From the NCBI GenBank assembly GCA_013397435.1, contig VZRG01002095.1, positions 54,163-118,162 on the forward strand: a stretch of 64,000 nt of DNA. The letters run 5' to 3'. The notes below the pieces were generated by a model. That model was given only the letters and a program-made list of their open reading frames with translations, was not told where the DNA came from and did no database searches. This DNA is from Erythrocercus mccallii (lineage: Eukaryota; Chordata; Aves; Passeriformes; Dicruridae). A program made the translations under genes and the position numbers. Below, in pieces: positions 13,362 through 26,518 of the stretch (position 1 is the first letter of the stretch; each line of letters opens with the position of its first letter).

Positions 13362-16300
13362 GTAAGTCAAAGGTCCTGTTCTATACATTGAATTTAATAT
13401 CTGTATCTATTTCTGAGCTCTGTTGAATCTGGATAAACAATAGTATATTACTCATGTTCAAGGTTTCTGCTGACTTCTGGAATCCTTTAGGTGCTTTGTA
13501 GAAGAAGGCCCTTTATTCTGCCTTCTCAAGAGCTAGTCCTAGGTTTTGTTGAGGAGAAAACTGAGGTATGGCTCCACGTCAAGGCTTGAAGTGATGATCT
13601 TGCAGTATTCCTAGTCCTGGAACGGCTAGCAACAAAAAAAATCCTCTCCATGTTCCAAAATGTTTTTTCAATCCAAAATCCAAATCCTAGACTATTGCTA
13701 CTTTAACCTTTCTAGAAAGCCACAGAAATGTTCCTTTTTGAGACCCCTGAGATAATTTCAGAGAAAATGTTTTCAAATGTTCAGAAGTTTTATTAAAAAA
13801 AATAGCTCTGAGAGCTTCTTTCATTTTCTTTTTTCATTTTGATTCTTTATCAATGGGAATTTTTTGAAAGACCAGTGAGAACTATCAGTGGTTTTAATGT
13901 TGTAGATTATAGGTATCAGCAGTACAAAACAAACTATGAACAATAAGAAAAACAAAGGTATGGAGGAAGGAACACCATTTCACATGTGCCAGTGTGTAGG
14001 CAGCTTTCAGTCAGCTGTTAGTAGCTTCCTTGTGGGCCTGTTGTGTTCATTTCTTATGAACAAGTGAGTAATAAATTACCTGTCAGTCTAGGAAGGCAAT
14101 TAATGAATAGTTCTGTTATTTCCTTAAAATTCTTAACACTTCATTTAAGTCACTGGAGCTGTTCTTTATTTCAGATAGCCATGTTGTGGGCACTGTTAAT
14201 TTTAAAACCAATTCCTTTTGCTTTTTTTGCCTAGACCTTTAGTTGATGTAGTTCCACTCTAATTCTAAAATTGCTATTGGTGTGATTTCTTGTGAATGTA
14301 CAGTTTAAAGAGTGATAGTTGTTAGGAGAGCAAATTGGTGACAAACATGTCTGAAATGAACTTCTTCAGACAGGTTGATGCAGAACTAGCCCTGAAAACA
14401 GAAGGACAGACATACAGAGTGACTAGGCAAGGGCCACGTGCTTTGCAGGGTGGAATACACCACCTTATCTAAAACAATTTCAATATAACATGTCTGTAGG
14501 GATAGTTTTTTTCCTGGCTCTTTACTGGTTTTTCTGGGGCTAAGCTATATCTACCATCAATAATTGTTATATTACAATATATATTTACTTGTTTCTGTTA
14601 TTACTACAAAATAAAGCTTTTAAAATCCTCATGTGCCATTGGCCGTAGCGATAATCCTTTGCAGTACATTAAAGAGTCTAACCTGTGTATCATAACTACA
14701 AAATAAACAAAAACAACCCCCAAAGCCTCCCTCAACCATATTTGGGCTCATCACCCTTTTTACTTTTTTACTTTGAATACTCCTTTTTAAACAAGAGATC
14801 CTTTTGGGACTATTAATTTTTACACTTTTTGAATCATGATTTTCTACCCCTGTTCAGCTGCTTGGTGGTATGAATCATCCTGGTTTTTCTCTAGTCTCTT
14901 CATCTGAAGTTTTTTCATCTTCTGATTATTCTAGTCACTCACCCTTCAGCTCTATTTTTATATTTTCTTTTAGGAAGGAACAGCCAGTACTCCAGGGGAG
15001 GGCTCCTTGTTTTGCTTACTTAGTTGGCATTTTATTTCCTTTATCAGTCTCTTCCCTATTCCAATTATCCTTGGGGTTTTTTTTGTCTGTTCTGGTTTTA
15101 AACAATTGCTGCACATTTGCAAAGGCTTTTACGGACCTCTCCACACCAGGAAATACCCCTCCTTTTTTTAAATGCCCCTGACTTGTGAATAGTCCTTTGA
15201 GCCTGAGGGATTGCACCATGCTGTGGCTGGATTACCAACTGTAGTGAATTAATTTATTTTTCAAAGCTCATGTGGACTGTAGCAAACCTGGGTACTGTAA
15301 GGTACGGTTTCTTCAGAAGGAAAGCAATTATTTTTGCAGATTCTCTCTGCTTGGGAATAGTTCATTAGTATTGTTTTAAAAGTTTCATTCCTACATAGGT
15401 TTAAAATCACATATTTCAGGCACTGTCTACAGAGAGTAAAAACTGGAAGTACTGTTTTGAAAATTTGAAGATACATTGGGGACATTTTTATGTATCACAG
15501 GCAAGAAGCCCTTCTGAAAGGAAGGAGTAATGTGTTTATATTAAATAGAAACTCAGTGTCCCATGACACAGTAAGAGAAAGACTAAACTCAGCAGTTAAA
15601 ACTGAATGTTTTGAGTCCCCCATTTAAATGTTTTTAAGATATGATTATTAATTGAAGTGTTATACTTTTCTGAGATTAAATATCTTACTCATACATGCAT
15701 ATCTCTGGTTATGAGCCAATTTTTCTCTGTTTTAATCTTGATTTGTAAAGTTGTTTCAATGAATAAAGGGTGAGGGACAAATGCAAATAAAACTGTTTCT
15801 TGATGTGTTTATCTAAGAGGCCCCAGGAAGTCCTGTATATGAGTTCCAGGCCGCAGGCTGAAACTGATTTTCATCAACAGAAATGGGAATGCAATGTAAT
15901 GAGCCTGCAACTGGTTAAAATCAGACCACTTCTAATTGATTATGCCTGTCTAAAGAGGCTACAATTACAAAGAGGTTTTCAGAGTACAGCTCTGCCTAGG
16001 TCTTTCCTACATTATGATTATTTTCTGTAAGTGATTTGTTGTTTTCAATTAATTAAATCTGTCTCTTAAAGTGCAGGATACGCTTAGGGAATTCACTTCA
16101 CAAATTCAAAAAACATCAGCTTTGAAATGTCAGCTAAGGAAGGCAGGGAGCAATGGATACCAAAAGCATCTTGTCCAGCTAAAAATTTACTGCTGGTTAA
16201 ATGATGATTATTTATCTTAAACAAAACAAAGCAACCCAAACCCCATAGTTATTCCTATTTGCTGGACTGGGTGGAAGTGTTGCTGGATTCATGTCACTGG

Positions 16301-16578
16301 GAAAAGACAGTTTTCATTCCTTGAGGCGATAGGCAAAATCTAGAACTTCTTTCTCAGCTCCTAATGTGCCTGAGGGCTTTCAGATATGCTGAGATGATAC
16401 ATAATGCCAAGACTATATAAATTTAAAAATATTTTTATTCTGTTATCAATTGTGGTTGGAAGCAAGCCTTTAAAAACTAAAGAAGTTGAAATATAAAAAT
16501 ACTATTTTTGCCATTATTGAGAGTAAAGAAAGTTCTTATCAGGTATAGGATTATTTGATAAACTAATGTCTATTGTCA

Positions 16579-16598
16579 CTATTAATAATTATTAATAG
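16579..16598. repeat. 20-bp perfect AT-rich palindrome
   Basis: CTATTAATAATTATTAATAG equals its own reverse complement over all 20 bases. It lies in a THADA intron about 70 bp before the exon-like segment at 16669. It contains TAAT cores of the homeodomain type, but a palindrome this AT-rich can arise by drift. Confidence 0.9.
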
Positions 16599-19500
16599 CC
16601 TCCAGGGAATTTGTTCTTGCAGACCTCTTTGATGTATTTTCTCCACATTAACTGTTTTTATATATCAGAAATCACAGATGTCTTGGGCCTTTTCATTCTC
16701 ATGGAAGAACAAAGCCATTCTCTTGCAGAGGATATTCTGGCACTTCTACCCTGCTTCAAATATTACAGAGGAATAAAGTAACATTTGTAGGCATATTGGG
16801 GTGGGAAAAATGACCCCAAGTCCAGGTGAGAAGATGTCCAGCATTAGCTGTGTGTGATTATTTGTGAATTCACAAGTTTTGATCAGGAGGAGTTAGAAGC
16901 AGAGGTCTGTCAAGCTGTAGAGCTCCAGATCCATGTGTGCATCTGAGGTTACACTTTCCTGTGCACTCAGAGATGGGCTTTGCAAGAGATGGAATACAGG
17001 GCTCTGGTGTCATACACTGTTTCACTAAATGAGATTTCTCTGTTGACTGTGTGAACTTCTGAGAGGACTTGTCATAGACATTCCTGCTTTCAGATCTTCT
17101 GGAAATGGGTGTTTGAAGCAAAACAAGATGAGAGTATTAATGTGATCTGCAGTGCTGGTAATGCAGGAGCCAGAGTGAATTGCAGTGAAAGCTCTGATCT
17201 GAGATGCTGTCTCTCTCTGTAACAGATGAAGAATGCCACAAGGCAGAGTGGTTACATTTTCCTTCTTGCTCAGTATTCTGTCATTTTGTGAAGGGAAAAA
17301 TGGATACAACTCTCTATAATATACTTGGCCAATAGAAGCACATTTTAGCCAGGGGTGTGTTCCAAAAAATGGCACTTGTTGATAGAGCCCTGTCAATGTA
17401 AGTGAAATAGGATGTAGAACAGAAAAGGGAAAAGAAGAAAGAAAATTTTGCTAAAGATAATCCTGCCAAGTTGATGCTTTATCCTGTATATATGCTGTCA
17501 ATCTACTGGCTAGTTTGGCCTGTAGTCAAGTGTAGTGTCTTCAAAATTCAAAGTTTGGTGGGAAAGAGAAAACATTTTAAAAGGAGGTCAAATAGGATGA
17601 ATCTGTGATTTAGGAAAAGATGACACTTGTAGTCTAACCAATCATTTTTCCTTTCTACATTTGAGGTGGAAGAATTTATAAAAGTTCTTGAAATTTAACC
17701 ACACTCCAGTGTTGTTGTCAAACATGGGAACAGTTACTTAGTATTTACATGATTAATCCCGTTAATAAAGAGATTGTTTTGAGACCAAAATGGAGCAGCC
17801 AGTATACTACTTTTACTTATTTTCTTTCCTTGAGTTTTACAAAAACATACTTCCATTTTCTTGCTATCTTCCAAATACTTAAACCTTTTGTAGATGTAGC
17901 TTGGTTAAGATTCTTAAATGCTGCTCACAATCTAAAGAAATGGTTGCAAAAAATACTGTGCACTGCATATGTGTGTGTTTCTATGTGATCAGAAACATGA
18001 GCTATTATTTCAACTTTCTGGAGGTTTTGTCCTCAAATACAAAACACTGTTTTAAATAACATACAGTACAAATACCATTCTCTTGGTTATATATGTCCTT
18101 TTTAATTAGAAGTTATAAAATTCTTGAAATAATGTGGGTTATGAAACTTCTGGTTGCTTTGCAATGCTTTGCAAGGAAAGCACAAACCGATCTTTACATT
18201 GGAATGTCTTAAATGTTTGCCCAAATGACGTGATTTCTAGGACTTTTAAATAGCATTTGAAGGCTATGGCTACTTTTCTTCTGTATCATACTTAATCTTT
18301 TATTACTTTGGAAAGGAGCTAAAAGATAGGTAGCCAATTTTTTCCTGTAGGCTAACTTAAAAATGATGATTTTTGAATGGTAAAAATTTGACAGGGATAA
18401 CTAGGTTAATTATTTTAGCCATACTTTAACTTTTTTTACCTAGATCCTTAAGAAGTGTGGCCAAAGAATTACTTGAATAAAAACTGGCAGCTTGTTAACA
18501 TGTGTTCTGGTTATTTGGTTTAATTAGCTTAAACTTAAATTCACTCTTAACAAATTGAAGGCAGATTTTTTTTTATGTTGTCAGAAATTATATAAAATTT
18601 GCTGGTGTATTGACTGTGGCACTGGGTAAATATTTTTATTCTGACTTAAGGAAGGTAAAGATTTAAAACATATTTACAGGATCATCTAAATGCTCTGTGC
18701 CTACTAATGTTCAATTAGACAAGTCAAAAGGAAGTGTTTTTAGGTACTCAGTGTTGTAATTCATTGCAGACAGGAGAATGAAGAAGTTGAGGGTGGCATT
18801 GTTGGAAGTCCAAGACACAGGGAGTGACTGAGAGTTGCCTGGGCAGTAAAATGCCAGAGGCAGAACAAGTGAGGGATGCTGAGGTGGTCCAAAGACTCAC
18901 CAAAAGTTAGTGTGAGACAGAAGAACAAAACAAATGGGCCAAGACTCAAAGGAATAAATTTTTGGAGAAAGGAGATGGATATGTGCAACACCAACAGCTA
19001 TCAAAGAAAAACTGAAGGCAGAACTTGTGACACAGGTGGAGGAGGAAGAAAGTAGAAGTGATTTTGGAATGATGGCAGAGACAGTGATCAGAGGAGAGTT
19101 GTGAAGGGTAGGCATGATTCTGCTGGAATGCTGTGTTGAGCAGGGAATGTGGAAAGGTGTCCATGCAATATGTGACACTAGGGACAAGTGGAATTGGTCA
19201 TGTTTATTAATGTTAGCAGTTAAAATTCTGTCCCCACGTGAAGACAGAAAGTGCTTATCCTTTCAAAATCAGTTCTCTTTAGACTCCAACATGTACCATG
19301 GACTGACTTGCACTGTCTCCATGGGGTTTTATGATTTTATATGAATGCAAAATACTGGAAAACTCAGTGCTGAGCCAGAGAGAAGCTGTAAAAAAAAAAA
19401 TAAAACCTGTTTCAGTGTCCAGATATAACGTGGGCTTTTTCCCCTTCTGTTTTCCTTTGGAAATTTACCCTTATGCTGTACAAAATGCAATGGGATGCTT

Positions 19501-21397
19501 GTGTCCTCAACAAGAAATTATGCGTGGATTCTGTCAGTGTGGAATCAGTCATGTTTGCAGTTTTGAATTGTATTGTGAGTTCTGATGCCTGGTCTCTGAT
19601 GCTGAAGAAGTTGCAGATGCCTTTAAAAGAAAACATCCTGCTTAAAATATGCTCTTTTTATGATCAACAGTCACCTTAGTACGTCTGTGTAATGAAACAG
19701 ACTTTTCTGTTCTCTTTGTGGTTTTATTTCCATTTAGCAGTGACTTTGCCTAATCCACTTTTAATAAAAAGGAAAAATATGAAAGAAAATACTTCTCCTT
19801 AGTATTTGTCTAGGAAAATCTCTTCTTGGCACCAATTAGCTCTCAGCCTACTCCCTATTCATATGCTCTCTTAGATGTCCATAGCTTGGAGTTTGAGAGT
19901 GGATTTTAACCTCAGTTGATAAAAAGTTGCATTTTCTTGCTGGTCTTGTTGAATAATGATGAATATCCAGATTTTTGATGCTCAGAGCCCCTTCCCATAA
20001 CAATATGCTGCAGGCACAGCAGCGTTTTATTGCTGCTCTGGCAATTTTTGTCTGCCTTTACAGAGTGTCAGTAAGTTTTCTGATGCTGGTAGTAACTTCA
20101 CTCCTTGTCCCCTGCTCTGTTTTTTTTTCTGGAGCCTCTGGTAGGAACACGAAGATGGTTTGGATGCTTGAGGGCCTGCATACAGTATTTAATGTCAATA
20201 TTTATCTAGAAGTGTGCAAATACTTAGAGCTGTGCTAATCACATGTAGAGAAGGAAGCCTCTCACACAGTACACCTGGTGATCAGGAGAGTTGTCCACTT
20301 GGCAGTAGCTAAACAATCACTGTGAAACTACCAAATCCTACAGAAATGTATCAACTCTCAAGGAGGTGAAGCAAATTTAGATTTAAATATGGAAGGAAGT
20401 CAGACTACTTCTCTTACTTTTGAACAGACTGCAGTGCCTCTGAGATGAAATATCAGCTGAGTTGTCCATCAGCTGATGGTCTGTTACTCCCTGAGCAGGG
20501 ACATTTTTCTGTCCTTGCTCTATGAATCTGCTTACTCTGGGAGCAGACTGAATAGGTCCTGCTTGCCTCTGCAAAGAGCAGAGGACAGACAGGCAGGGCG
20601 CAGGTTTGGGAGCCACTAAATTTGGACGAGGTTTATAACTGGAGATTCATCCATTCCTAATTCCATTCTGCTCCTCTTCCTTTCCTCTTTATTTTCAGAT
20701 GGTGAAAGACCATTTTACTTCATATACATGGCAGAACATCAGTTGATCACAAGTAGGATTAAAAAAAAGCCCCTCAAACCTAGATGCCATGACATAAATG
20801 ATGTATGCATATATCAGTGTGAGGGACAAAAAGGGATTGAGGATGTTTGTGTCGGGTGTTGAAGAGAACCAAGTGGTTGTGTAAGATGCCTCCTGTACTG
20901 GAAGCAGGCTGAAATTCTTCCTGTCCCACAAATGAAGCAATCCTTAAGTGGGAAAAAATAGAATTAAATCCAGTTAGTTCTTGGGGGCTCTTTTGCATCT
21001 GTCAGCGTCCTGGAGAGACTTCTGTTTGCCAGGACCCTGCTTTGGTCAGCCAAAATTTGTTCTCTCTTCTCACAGCAGCTGGTAATTCAAACTGTACAGT
21101 GATGTTTGTTTGTAAATAAAAGTATGCCGTTACTGTGTCTTAACAACAGAGGCTGACATTTACTTTGGGAACCAGTGTGGTTTTCTGGTTTAGTTGGATG
21201 TTTTGATGTAAGCCAAAGGAAAGAGTTTACTTAAAGCTAAGCAGACAAGAAAACATTTACATGAAAGCCTGGAAAGATTTCTTAGTGATGAAGTTGAAAG
21301 CAGGAATATTTCCATTGCATTGTAATAAGACTGGGGCATTCTTTCCTTTTGTACATATTTGTGTGAAAAAAGTTTTGGAGAACATGTGGAGCACAAG

Positions 21398-21658
21398 ATG
21401 AATGCAGAAAGATTTGCTTTCTGGTGTGCTGAGGCTAAGCAAATATTCAGACAGTCTTATTTTGCTGATGGCCTTGCCATTGAGACATCCAGTTTTAAAG
21501 AGACTTTGTGTAAAATAGATGAGCCACAGTGTCCAGTCTTTCACAATTGCATGGGAGTAAAAGAAATCATCCAGAAGGTTTCCAAAGCAGAAGTGTTTGA
21601 TATGTACAGAAAAAGAGGATCTGTTGCCAAAGACTGTATCACAGTCTCTGCAAGCTAG
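21398..21658 (+). other. Unassigned protein-like open frame, 86 codons from ATG
   Basis: From the ATG at 21398 the frame runs to TAG at 21656-21658; without requiring ATG it is open from 21359. The predicted peptide has a balanced, globular-looking composition (segments FAFWCAEAKQIFRQ and EIIQKVSKAEVFDMYRKR), unlike the low-complexity frames around it. I recognise no family. It lies on the THADA strand but the surroundings show no matching splice frame. It could be a decayed retrocopy, an unannotated small protein or chance. Confidence 0.15.
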
Positions 21659-23878
21659 TAGTTCTGGGAGTGTGTAGTTCCGCTACGTTTTTATATGAAA
21701 GTAGTTTTCCCGTTCAAAGATGAAAACATAAAGAGAAGTTGTACTGACCTAGCAAAATACCAATGAAAGTTTGCTGAGTTGGGAGGTCAGTGCAAGGCCA
21801 GCTCCTGGAGTCCATGAGAGGGTCACCTCTCTCTCTGGTGCTGAGTTCCAGGCTCTGGCAAAGTTGGCAGTGTTGACACCAACAAAATGGTAGACACTAA
21901 CCCCCTTTCCCCTTATTTTTTTCTCTCTCTCTTGCTCCCTCTCTATATCTGTGTGCACTTAATACTACTCTGCCTTTCCCTGCTCTGGAGCTTTGACCCT
22001 GCCATCCTGTCAGGTTTCCCATTACTGCTTGCATGTAGCTTACATTGAGGTTATAGCAACTTGGACAGGAGATAAAAGCATTTCTCTTGCAGTGGGCTTA
22101 CAAATACACCCTTGGTTTGAAGAGCTGAGCTGGTTGATGTGTGTGTTGCTGAAGGGCAGCTGAGGAGGGGAGCAGGAAGGAACCCGAGAGGGTGCAGTGC
22201 TCCGAAACTGAAGCTGTTTCTCTTCTTGAACTGGGGCATTTGACCTTGAACCCTTTTCTTTCAGCTGCCTGGGATTATTTCTGTTGTTAAACTGCTGTCT
22301 GTGGAGTCAGGCTGTGTAATGACTGAGACGAAGGCCTAATCCCTCTCCAAGGCAACCAGACAGTTCAGAAATTAGGGAATTCTGGCAGTTGGATACGTGT
22401 CGTGTGACACGGGCATTAATGCTGGTTTATGCTATGATGCCGTGTGTAAAAGCAGTGTGTTTGGAGGGGGTTTAGAAATGTAGCAAATAAAATATACAAG
22501 TTTGCATTGCTATGAGACGGAGGTCAGCTGTGTCATGAAGAGAATAATGCTGTGAGACAGCTTTGCACTGATACTGGAGTTCCTTTGCATCAAGTTCCTT
22601 CAGAAAAGAAACTGTAGCAAATATATGAATGACAGAGCTAATAGTCGGGCAATATGTCTGAAAATTTTTTAAAAAGCTAGATTTCTTTGAAGCGTGTCCA
22701 GAATTACTCAGAAATGGTTCTGTCTTATGTGCTAGACAGCGTACAACCATGTCAATGTTCTGTGTAAATGTCAAACAAATTAGGATGGCTTTGGAAGAAT
22801 CTGAATATGAAAGGGCAGGATATTTTACTGTAAATAGAAGGCTTAGGAAAATGTCTTCATGGGCAACAAAATGACTCTATATTTGTGCTGTGGCTTCATG
22901 TCAAATTCAGGAGTTTTGTAGGACTATTTGGACAGGCTTTTAGCAGTTCTCAATGTTTAATTATAAATAGCAAAGTTACATGGCAATGAATTGACTTTCT
23001 GCAGATACTGAAGAAATGTAAGTTTGTTTAATCTTTGTATTTACCTTTAGTGCATTTTTACATTTAAAAAACCCTAAACTTCCAACATCCCCTAGCACTA
23101 ATGGCACTATTCTCTGTTCTTTTGTGATTTCTCCCTACTTGCATTTGAATTTTGTGGGGTAGAGCGTGTTCATTTTCATGCAGTACAAGCTATGCAGACA
23201 CTGAACTGGGCAAAATGGTTTCAATATTATAGAATGGTTTGTTCCTACTGATGGTGGAGAAGAAGGCTGAACTCAAGGCACGAGTGCTTCAGTCTGTGTG
23301 GGTGTGAGATAGGACCATTGATGACTTCCTTCTTTCATTTGGTGTATACGTTGCCAACTCTGCTAAAGCCTGAAGCCCTCTGGTATCACAGATGGCAGTG
23401 GCCTCTTTGTTCATTTCAGGAGGTGGCCAAGCACTAAAGAAGGTTCTCAGGCTGTGCTGGGCCATGTGGACAAGGTTACACCAATGTAAATGACTGGAAT
23501 GTCACAGTTCCTGTGCTGATACATAAGAGGGGTTACAGTGCAGGTCCTTTGTTTTCTTAGCTATGTTAACTGTTCAAAATGAAGATAGGAAAAGTATCCT
23601 GGGCTTTTTAATAAGTAAATTCTTTAGACTGATACACGCAGGACAGGTCTATTTATCTTGAAGGGACATCTTCTTAATAGCAATTTTTTTCTGACTAAAA
23701 CTATGAAGGCATGAGATTTTCAGTGTTATCAGAATGGCCTGTGTCATCATTTCTCCTGATTTCAATTGCAGCTGAGTAGTCTGACAGACAGTACTTAGTT
23801 CAATATGGTCTCTGATTTTAGAGCTAACTATCTACATTTTCCCCACATATATTTAATAGTTTATTTGTGTTTCTGCAG

Positions 23879-23962
23879 TGTTAGAAATGGTAGGCTTGTA
23901 CAATTTGCAATATTGTATTGATTTAAGGAAACACCAAAGAGATGTAATTGTAAAGATTGCAG
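23879..23962 (+). other. THADA: Candidate THADA cassette exon (84 nt, phase neutral)
   Basis: The segment has a good acceptor (TTATTTGTGTTTCTGCAG) and a usable donor (CAG|GTAATC). It is a multiple of three (28 codons) and open in exactly the phase left by exon 13276-13361, reading VLEMVGLYNLQYCIDLRK and so on; the other two frames contain stops. Inclusion or skipping both keep the THADA frame. Direct joining of the flanking exons also gives a natural helical sequence, so this is at most alternative. An AT-rich segment this short can be open by chance. Confidence 0.25.
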
Positions 23963-24272
23963 GTAATCCGCAAGGTACTGTAGCGTTTTTAAGTTGTTTG
24001 AAACTTTCAACTCATGTGTCGAACAATCATAGTTCTCAGAAAACTTTGTGTCTTTGTTTCTTTTGATTTAAATGTGAATACATGTGACATCTAGCAAAGC
24101 TTTTTAATACTTTGGAATTAGTTTAAAATGCAGGAGAACTCTGATTTTCATTTCATGCCTGAATTTACCTTATGATACCTTTTGCATACCTGGTATTTGT
24201 CAACTTCATGGTCTGGAGCAGATGGTAACATCATCTATTTGTTCACTTTACTAAGTGTTACTCTCATTCCAG

Positions 24273-24685
24273 GAATGCAATTGTTTGACTTTTGGGAAGA
24301 GATGAACAGAGTCATTTCAGATTCAGAATTGGTGTCTGGTATTCCCTACTCATCTGCAGTACCAGGACTGATACAGTATCTCCAGAGCATCACCAAACTT
24401 GTAATATCAGTGCTGCCAGTGACTGCAGGTCCTGACATCCAGAGCTGTGGTTCAGCTGCCGCAAAGGGAATGGCCAAGCCCTCACTGTCAGTAGCTTGTC
24501 TCCTGCACTGTGAGTTCCATGAAGTGCGTCTGCTGGCACTGGAAGCTATACTGCTGTGGCTGAAACAAAGAAATTCCAAGCAGATTGCAGAAGGAAGAGG
24601 AGGTGTATTATGTTTACTCATTGATTTGGAAGACACTCTTCTCACAATGGCTGTGAAGGAAACAAATCCCCAGTGTTTTTGCAAG
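24273..24685 (+). CDS. THADA: THADA coding exon B (413 nt)
   Basis: This is the largest internal exon here, with acceptor TCTCATTCCAG and donor AAG|GTAAGAG. Two bases complete a Gly codon, then 137 codons end exactly at CFCK in phase 0. The peptide is rich in long helices (MQLFDFWEEMNRVI, VPGLIQYLQSITKLV, LLALEAILLWLKQRN, LCLLIDLEDTLLTMAVKE), consistent with stacked HEAT/ARM repeats of THADA's C-terminal solenoid. No catalytic motif is expected, since the family is a scaffold partner. The frame is also open into the upstream intron from about 24182, but the strong acceptor sets the start. Confidence 0.93.
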
Positions 24686-25021
24686 GTAAGAGGGTGCTTT
24701 TTTATTGACATTTTGTATGTTTTTAGTAAATAATGTTTCTATATTTTAGATTATATTTTCAAAAATATATTTCAAACATGCATTATGCTTTTTAAATAGT
24801 AGGTGAGTAGTTGGGATTTTTTTACACTGAACAGGTGCAATAATTTTGTAACAGATGTTCTTGTGTAAAAGCAAGAACTTCCTCTTTCCTTTCTTAGAAC
24901 TGTCCAGAGAGAATATTTGTGTTCTTGGAGTGGAGCTGAAGTCAGTGTTTTATTGATCTCAAATGTGCACATTCCTCTTGAGACTGTCTGTAAATTCTTT
25001 GTTTGTGAATTGTGTCTGCAG
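24686..25021 (+). other. THADA: THADA intron, 336 bp
   Basis: Short phase-0 intron, GTAAGAG to TTGTGTCTGCAG. It is AT-rich. The downstream reading frame happens to be open back to about 24917, but nothing there looks coding. I see no other feature. Confidence 0.9.
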
Positions 25022-25143
25022 GTGCTGGAAATTCTTTATAATATGGATCTCAGAAATGTGCTTCCAAAAACTGAATGCTCTATAAAAATGAATCCGGATG
25101 AGCTCTTAACTTGGAGTTTAAACCTTGCAGATATCTCCAGCAG
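25022..25143 (+). CDS. THADA: THADA coding exon C (122 nt)
   Basis: Phase 0 entry after TGTGTCTGCAG. Forty codons read VLEILYNMDLRNVLPKTE, then a segment ending NPDELLTWSLNLADIS, and two bases (AG) remain at donor CAG|GTATGG. The leftover AG joins the C of the next exon to give Ser. The LLTWSLNLA-type helix fits the THADA C-terminal solenoid as I know it. The frame continues unbroken from the previous exon. Confidence 0.93.
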
Positions 25144-26518
25144 GTATGGTCTGTCATGCGTGGTGAAATACTTAGGTTTTAAAAACTTTCAATGTTGAAC
25201 ATTAATGTATTGTTGTGGGACTGCCCTTTCATTTAAAAATCTGTGTTTCAGAAAAGAGAGTGTGGCTTATTTGAATAAAGTGGGTTCTCAAGAATTTTTC
25301 AGAGAAGTAAGACCTTTATCTGAATTATTAAAAAGGCCCACAAGTCATACTAGCACCCTGTAAATGTCCAGTAGTACAGTTCCTGAAATATGAAGTTACT
25401 CTGGCTGTCCTGTGATAGCCAGTGAGCATAGTTCTTCCTGAATGGTAATTGGGAAACACCCACTTTACAATAGAATTAACAATTAGTATTAATGATCCAA
25501 CCATACACTCATTTGCTGTGAATCTGCCATCCCTCCTATCCTGGTTTATGGGCAGATGGTTCGTAGAAAGAATGACAGATCTCATTTAACTTGTTGGATT
25601 GGCAGAAATGGTTAATCCTAATCCTTAGGGTTTGCACTCCTTATACAGACTGTAAAGTCAGCAGAAAGCCCTGAAGATGTGGAGCCAGTGTGTAGTTCCT
25701 ACTCAATTAGAAGCTGTGTCCATCCGTTCATAGTGGAATGGACAAACAGGCTTACAGGGTGCAGGCTCTAGGAGTATGACATCCTGTGTCTGGTAGTTCT
25801 TTAAGCTGTGTAAATGTTGCAGTCCAGTGTTACAAACATGGAATATAGAGGGCACAGAGTGTAAACCAGCATTTTATAGCTGTGCATATTTGCTGCTGAT
25901 TTGCACTAAATTGTTCAAGTTCAAGTGATGATGATGGGGAGTGGTCATTTCTGGGATGAAGTAAGGTACTGGTGGTAAAATAACACTGGCTGATGCTGTT
26001 AGAGGAAATGGCTGAAGTACCAGGCCTTGATGCTCAGGTGCTGCCATTCCCCATGATGAGAATTGGCTTCAGAAGCCAAGAGCCATGTCCTGAGATCCTG
26101 CTAGGCAACAGAGAGGCTTGGGAGCTGGCAGTAGGCATATTTTACGCTCGGAGCATTTCTAGCAGCTGTAGAAGAGATATTCCTGCAGCTAAACACCAGG
26201 TTCAAGAGATGCATTTGTTCACAATTTAAAATAATGTCTGGTTTATTTGAACTAAGGTTCCATTTTCAAATGTGTTCTTCTATGATAAGTATGTAAATAG
26301 AAAATAAATATGAGAGCAGTGAAAGTAAGGGCATGTTTCATTTGCATATCAGCTGAGAACTTAGCTATCATCTAGATGTCTAATGTAAAAACTCCAAATG
26401 CTCAGCCACTCATTGGTGATAATCAGAAATAATTAAGAGCTGGCTGGTTTTCTTGTAGAGATGAAATGATGACAGAAATAGCTGTCTTTTTGATATGTCC
26501 TTTGCCTTGTTTTCTCAG
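25144..26518 (+). other. THADA: THADA intron, 1.4 kb
   Basis: Phase-2 intron, GTATGG to TTGTTTTCTCAG. Short open frames on both strands (for example 25993-26229) have no splice or family support. A C-box/D-box-like pair near 25926-25993 was considered as a snoRNA and rejected for lack of a terminal stem. Otherwise nothing was recognised. Confidence 0.85.

Larger units (their letters stand above)
13362..24272 (+). other. THADA: THADA intron, 10.9 kb, with two exon-like segments
   Basis: Phase-1 intron with donor GTAAGTC and acceptor CTCTCATTCCAG. It contains a 20-bp perfect AT palindrome (16579-16598), a segment at 16669-16777 that looks like an exon but does not fit the frame, a protein-like open frame ending at 21658, and an 84-nt phase-neutral exon candidate at 23879-23962. 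A purine-rich stretch lies at about 18770-19100. No interspersed repeat was recognised by eye in this interval. Confidence 0.75.

Noticed and set aside
14870..15181. A 103-codon Ser/Phe-rich plus-strand open frame
   Set aside because: It reflects a pyrimidine-rich stretch; no splice fit and no known domain.
18761..19187. Overlapping minus-strand Ser/His-rich frames
   Set aside because: They mirror a purine-rich plus-strand stretch; no family resemblance and no matching splice sites.
24346..24711. Minus-strand 121-codon open frame
   Set aside because: It is the antisense shadow of THADA exon 24273-24685.
25921..25993. C/D-box snoRNA-like pair (GTGATGA near 25926 and CTGA near 25990)
   Set aside because: The flanks do not form a terminal stem and the internal C'/D' boxes are poor; boxes this short recur by chance.
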